From contig JASLXW010000197.1 in assembly GCA_030740135.1 (NCBI GenBank), positions 1 to 7,484 on the forward strand: 7,484 bases of DNA. The letters are read 5' to 3'. Shown piece after piece: positions 6,321-7,484 of this stretch; within the stretch, counting starts at the first letter, position 1, and each line of letters opens with the position of its first letter. The stretch is from Nitrospinota bacterium (GTDB lineage Bacteria; UBA8248; JACPRG01). Position numbers and translations under genes: made by a program. The notes beneath the pieces were generated by a model. It was given only the letters and a program-made list of their open reading frames with translations, was not told the DNA's origin and ran no database searches.

Positions 6321-6367
6321 CAGTCTATAATTTTCCATTGCAACCTGTGATCCCGCCCTTTGATCGT

Positions 6368-6496
6368 TGACCTGCCCCCTAAAACGGACAAGAGGAGCCG
6401 CACCTGGTTGGACACAAATTGGTGGCAGGAGATGTGAATACAAGAAAGAGTTATTACCGAAAGTTGTGGATTGAGGCCATGAAAAAGGCGGCGTAA
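6368..6496 (+). mobile_element. Probable left-end remnant of an IS3-family insertion sequence
   Basis: TGACCTGCCCCCT at 6368-6380 has the look of an IS3-family terminal inverted repeat, many of which begin TGACCTGCCCC. From 6434, 66 bases in, the codons read VNTRKSYYRKLWIEAMKKAA and then TAA at 6494-6496. This resembles the N-terminus of IS3 OrfA proteins (pattern MTRKxYSxEFKxEAVKxA) at the expected distance from the end, and CAGGAG lies just upstream at 6426-6431. No further OrfA or OrfB sequence follows; the IS256-family element begins immediately after. The remnant was therefore probably cut by that insertion or by deletion. The call rests on motif memory and a short match. Confidence 0.45.
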
Positions 6497-6525
6497 CCTT
6501 CCGTGTCGGAGGACAACCCACACGT

Positions 6526-6543
6526 TCCTGGTTGGAGCCAGGA
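6526..6543 (+). promoter_or_regulatory. Hairpin next to the transposase ribosome binding site
   Basis: TCCTGG (6526-6531) and CCAGGA (6538-6543) form a six-base perfect stem with a six-base loop. It lies just before AAGGAG (6546-6551), the Shine-Dalgarno sequence nine bases from the transposase ATG. The right arm takes up the first AGGA-like half of the purine tract AGGAGGAAGGAG. Insertion sequences often limit translation with structures here, so a damping role is plausible but unproven. Confidence 0.35.
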
Positions 6544-6560
6544 GGAAGGAGACGCCACCC

Positions 6561-7484
6561 ATGTTCAAGATAATGGAAACCACGGCGGATGAGAAGTGCG
6601 AAGAGCCGGGACGGATGCTGGACGAGATAGCGCGCGAGGGGGCCCGGCGGATGCTGGCCGTGGCGATGGAGGCGGAAGCGGCTTCCTACGTCGAGGGGCA
6701 TCGGCACGAGCAGGACGAAGGGGACAGAGCGCTGGTGGTTCGAAACGGCAAGGCCCGGCCGCGGAAGATCACCCTGGGTGCGGGCACCGTGGAGATTCAC
6801 GCCCCGCGGGTCAACGACCGCCGCGTGGACGCAAGCGGTCAAAGACAGCGGTTCACCAGCCGGATTCTGCCGCCCTACATGCGGCGCTCTCCCAAGGTGT
6901 CCGAGGTGCTGCCGGTGCTCTACCTTCGAGGCCTGTCGACGGGCGATTTTCGCGAGGCGCTGCCTGTTCTGTCGGGAGAAGACGCCTCAGGCCTGTCGCC
7001 TTCGACGATCACGCGGCTGACGGCCGAGTGGGAGCGGGAGTACCAGGAATTTCAAGGGCGGGACCTGAGCGGCCTCGACTACGTCTACCTCTGGGTGGAC
7101 GGCGCCCACTTCCGTATCCGTTTGGAGGAGGATCGCCTGTGCACCCTTATCGTGATTGGGGTTCGTCCCGACGGGACCAAGGAGCTCCTCGCGGTCGAGG
7201 ATGGCTACCGAGAGAGCCAGGAAAGCTGGGCGTCGGTGCTTCGCAATCTCAAACGGCGCGGGATGCGGGCGCCTGTGGTGGCGGTAGGCGACGGCGCGCT
7301 GAGCTTTTGGGCGGCGCTCGGGCAGGTGTGGCCCGAGACGCGCGAGCAGCGCTGCTGGGTCCACCGGTTGGCCAACGTGCTCGACAAGCTGCCCAAGCGG
7401 CTGAAACCCAAGGCCAAGCGCGCCTTGCGCGAGATCATGCATGCCGACACACGCGCGCAGGCGGTCGAAGGGATCGAGCGCTTC
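6561..7484 (+). CDS. IS256-family (mutator-type) transposase, C-terminus outside the window
   Basis: The frame is open for 308 codons from the ATG at 6561 to the edge, against about 400 for complete members. The DDE transposase catalyses cut-and-copy movement of the element. Typical segments are AREGARRMLAVAMEAEAASY (24-43), VVRNGKARPRKITLGAGTVE (59-78), APRVNDRR (81-88), SRILPPYMRRSPKVSEVLP (100-118) and LYLRGLSTGDF (120-130). The first catalytic Asp is D180 in YLWVDGAHF and the second is D244 in AVGDGAL. The conserved C-W-x-H follows as QRCWVHRLANVLDKLP (263-278). The catalytic Glu should lie downstream of the window. No frameshift or stop is seen, so the gene may be intact. AAGGAG at 6546-6551 supports this start; an in-frame ATG at 6573 is a less likely alternative. 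High GC sets it apart from the decayed gene beside it. Confidence 0.93.
   Translation, partial: MFKIMETTADEKCEEPGRMLDEIAREGARRMLAVAMEAEAASYVEGHRHEQDEGDRALVVRNGKARPRKITLGAGTVEIHAPRVNDRRVDASGQRQRFTSRILPPYMRRSPKVSEVLPVLYLRGLSTGDFREALPVLSGEDASGLSPSTITRLTAEWEREYQEFQGRDLSGLDYVYLWVDGAHFRIRLEEDRLCTLIVIGVRPDGTKELLAVEDGYRESQESWASVLRNLKRRGMRAPVVAVGDGALSFWAALGQVWPETREQRCWVHRLANVLDKLPKRLKPKAKRALREIMHADTRAQAVEGIERF

Larger units (their letters stand above)
6497..7484 (+). mobile_element. IS256-family insertion sequence, right part outside the window
   Basis: The element is defined by its transposase gene. Its left end cannot be located exactly without the right inverted repeat. It should lie between the OrfA-like codons (ending near 6490) and the transposase start at 6561, which is the usual 60-110-base distance for this family. 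The start coordinate is therefore approximate. The orientation is rightward, away from the decayed gene. Confidence 0.6.

Noticed and set aside
6312..6842. Minus-strand frame of 176 codons
   Set aside because: It crosses the insertion-sequence junction and overlaps the transposase gene antisense, so it is not a plausible gene.

Overview
The window is high-GC bacterial DNA with a metabolic block on the left (about 1-4732) and an accessory, mobile-element block on the right (about 4900-7484). The lineage cannot be fixed from this sequence. The gene styles (tandem RidA protein, luciferase-like oxidoreductase, IS256 transposase) fit an uncultured high-GC soil or marine bacterium of the deltaproteobacterial, Tectomicrobia, NC10 or Rokubacteria kind, but that is only an impression.

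Left block. A minus-strand gene for a protein of at least three tandem RidA/YjgF-like domains runs off the left edge. It has no visible stop and is overlaid by long meaningless frames. Divergent from it, three plus-strand genes lie in a row: a luciferase-like flavin/F420-type oxidoreductase (1719-2726), an Ntn-hydrolase of the isoaspartyl peptidase/plant-type asparaginase family (2774-3697), and a branched-chain amino-acid-type aminotransferase of PLP fold type IV (3821-4732). The 417-base divergent spacer carries a CRP/FNR-like palindrome, TATGA-N6-TCATA. Together the four genes look like a small nitrogen-compound module (oxidise, hydrolyse an amide or isopeptide, transaminate, handle enamines/imines). 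The pairing of a luciferase-family enzyme with a RidA protein recalls the Rut pyrimidine pathway, but the substrate is unknown. The aminotransferase has Gln where family members usually have the Glu that contacts the PLP ring nitrogen. The two complete RidA domains lack the usual catalytic Arg.

Right block. After a spacer with a GC-rich hairpin and a 42-base imperfect palindrome comes a lower-GC minus-strand gene, 5058-6250, that is broken twice: a one-base frameshift near 5855-5861 and an in-frame TAA at 5640-5642. Rejoined, it gives a protein of about 397 residues whose C-terminal part has an R-x4-H motif (RNDLIH) typical of HEPN domains. Upstream of it is what looks like the left end of an IS3-family element (TGACCTGCCCCC terminus plus about 20 codons resembling OrfA). 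This is followed at once by an IS256-family element whose transposase (6561 onward) runs off the right edge. The picture is a decayed defence-like gene in an insertion hot spot with nested insertion sequences.

No tRNA, rRNA, CRISPR array or riboswitch was recognised.
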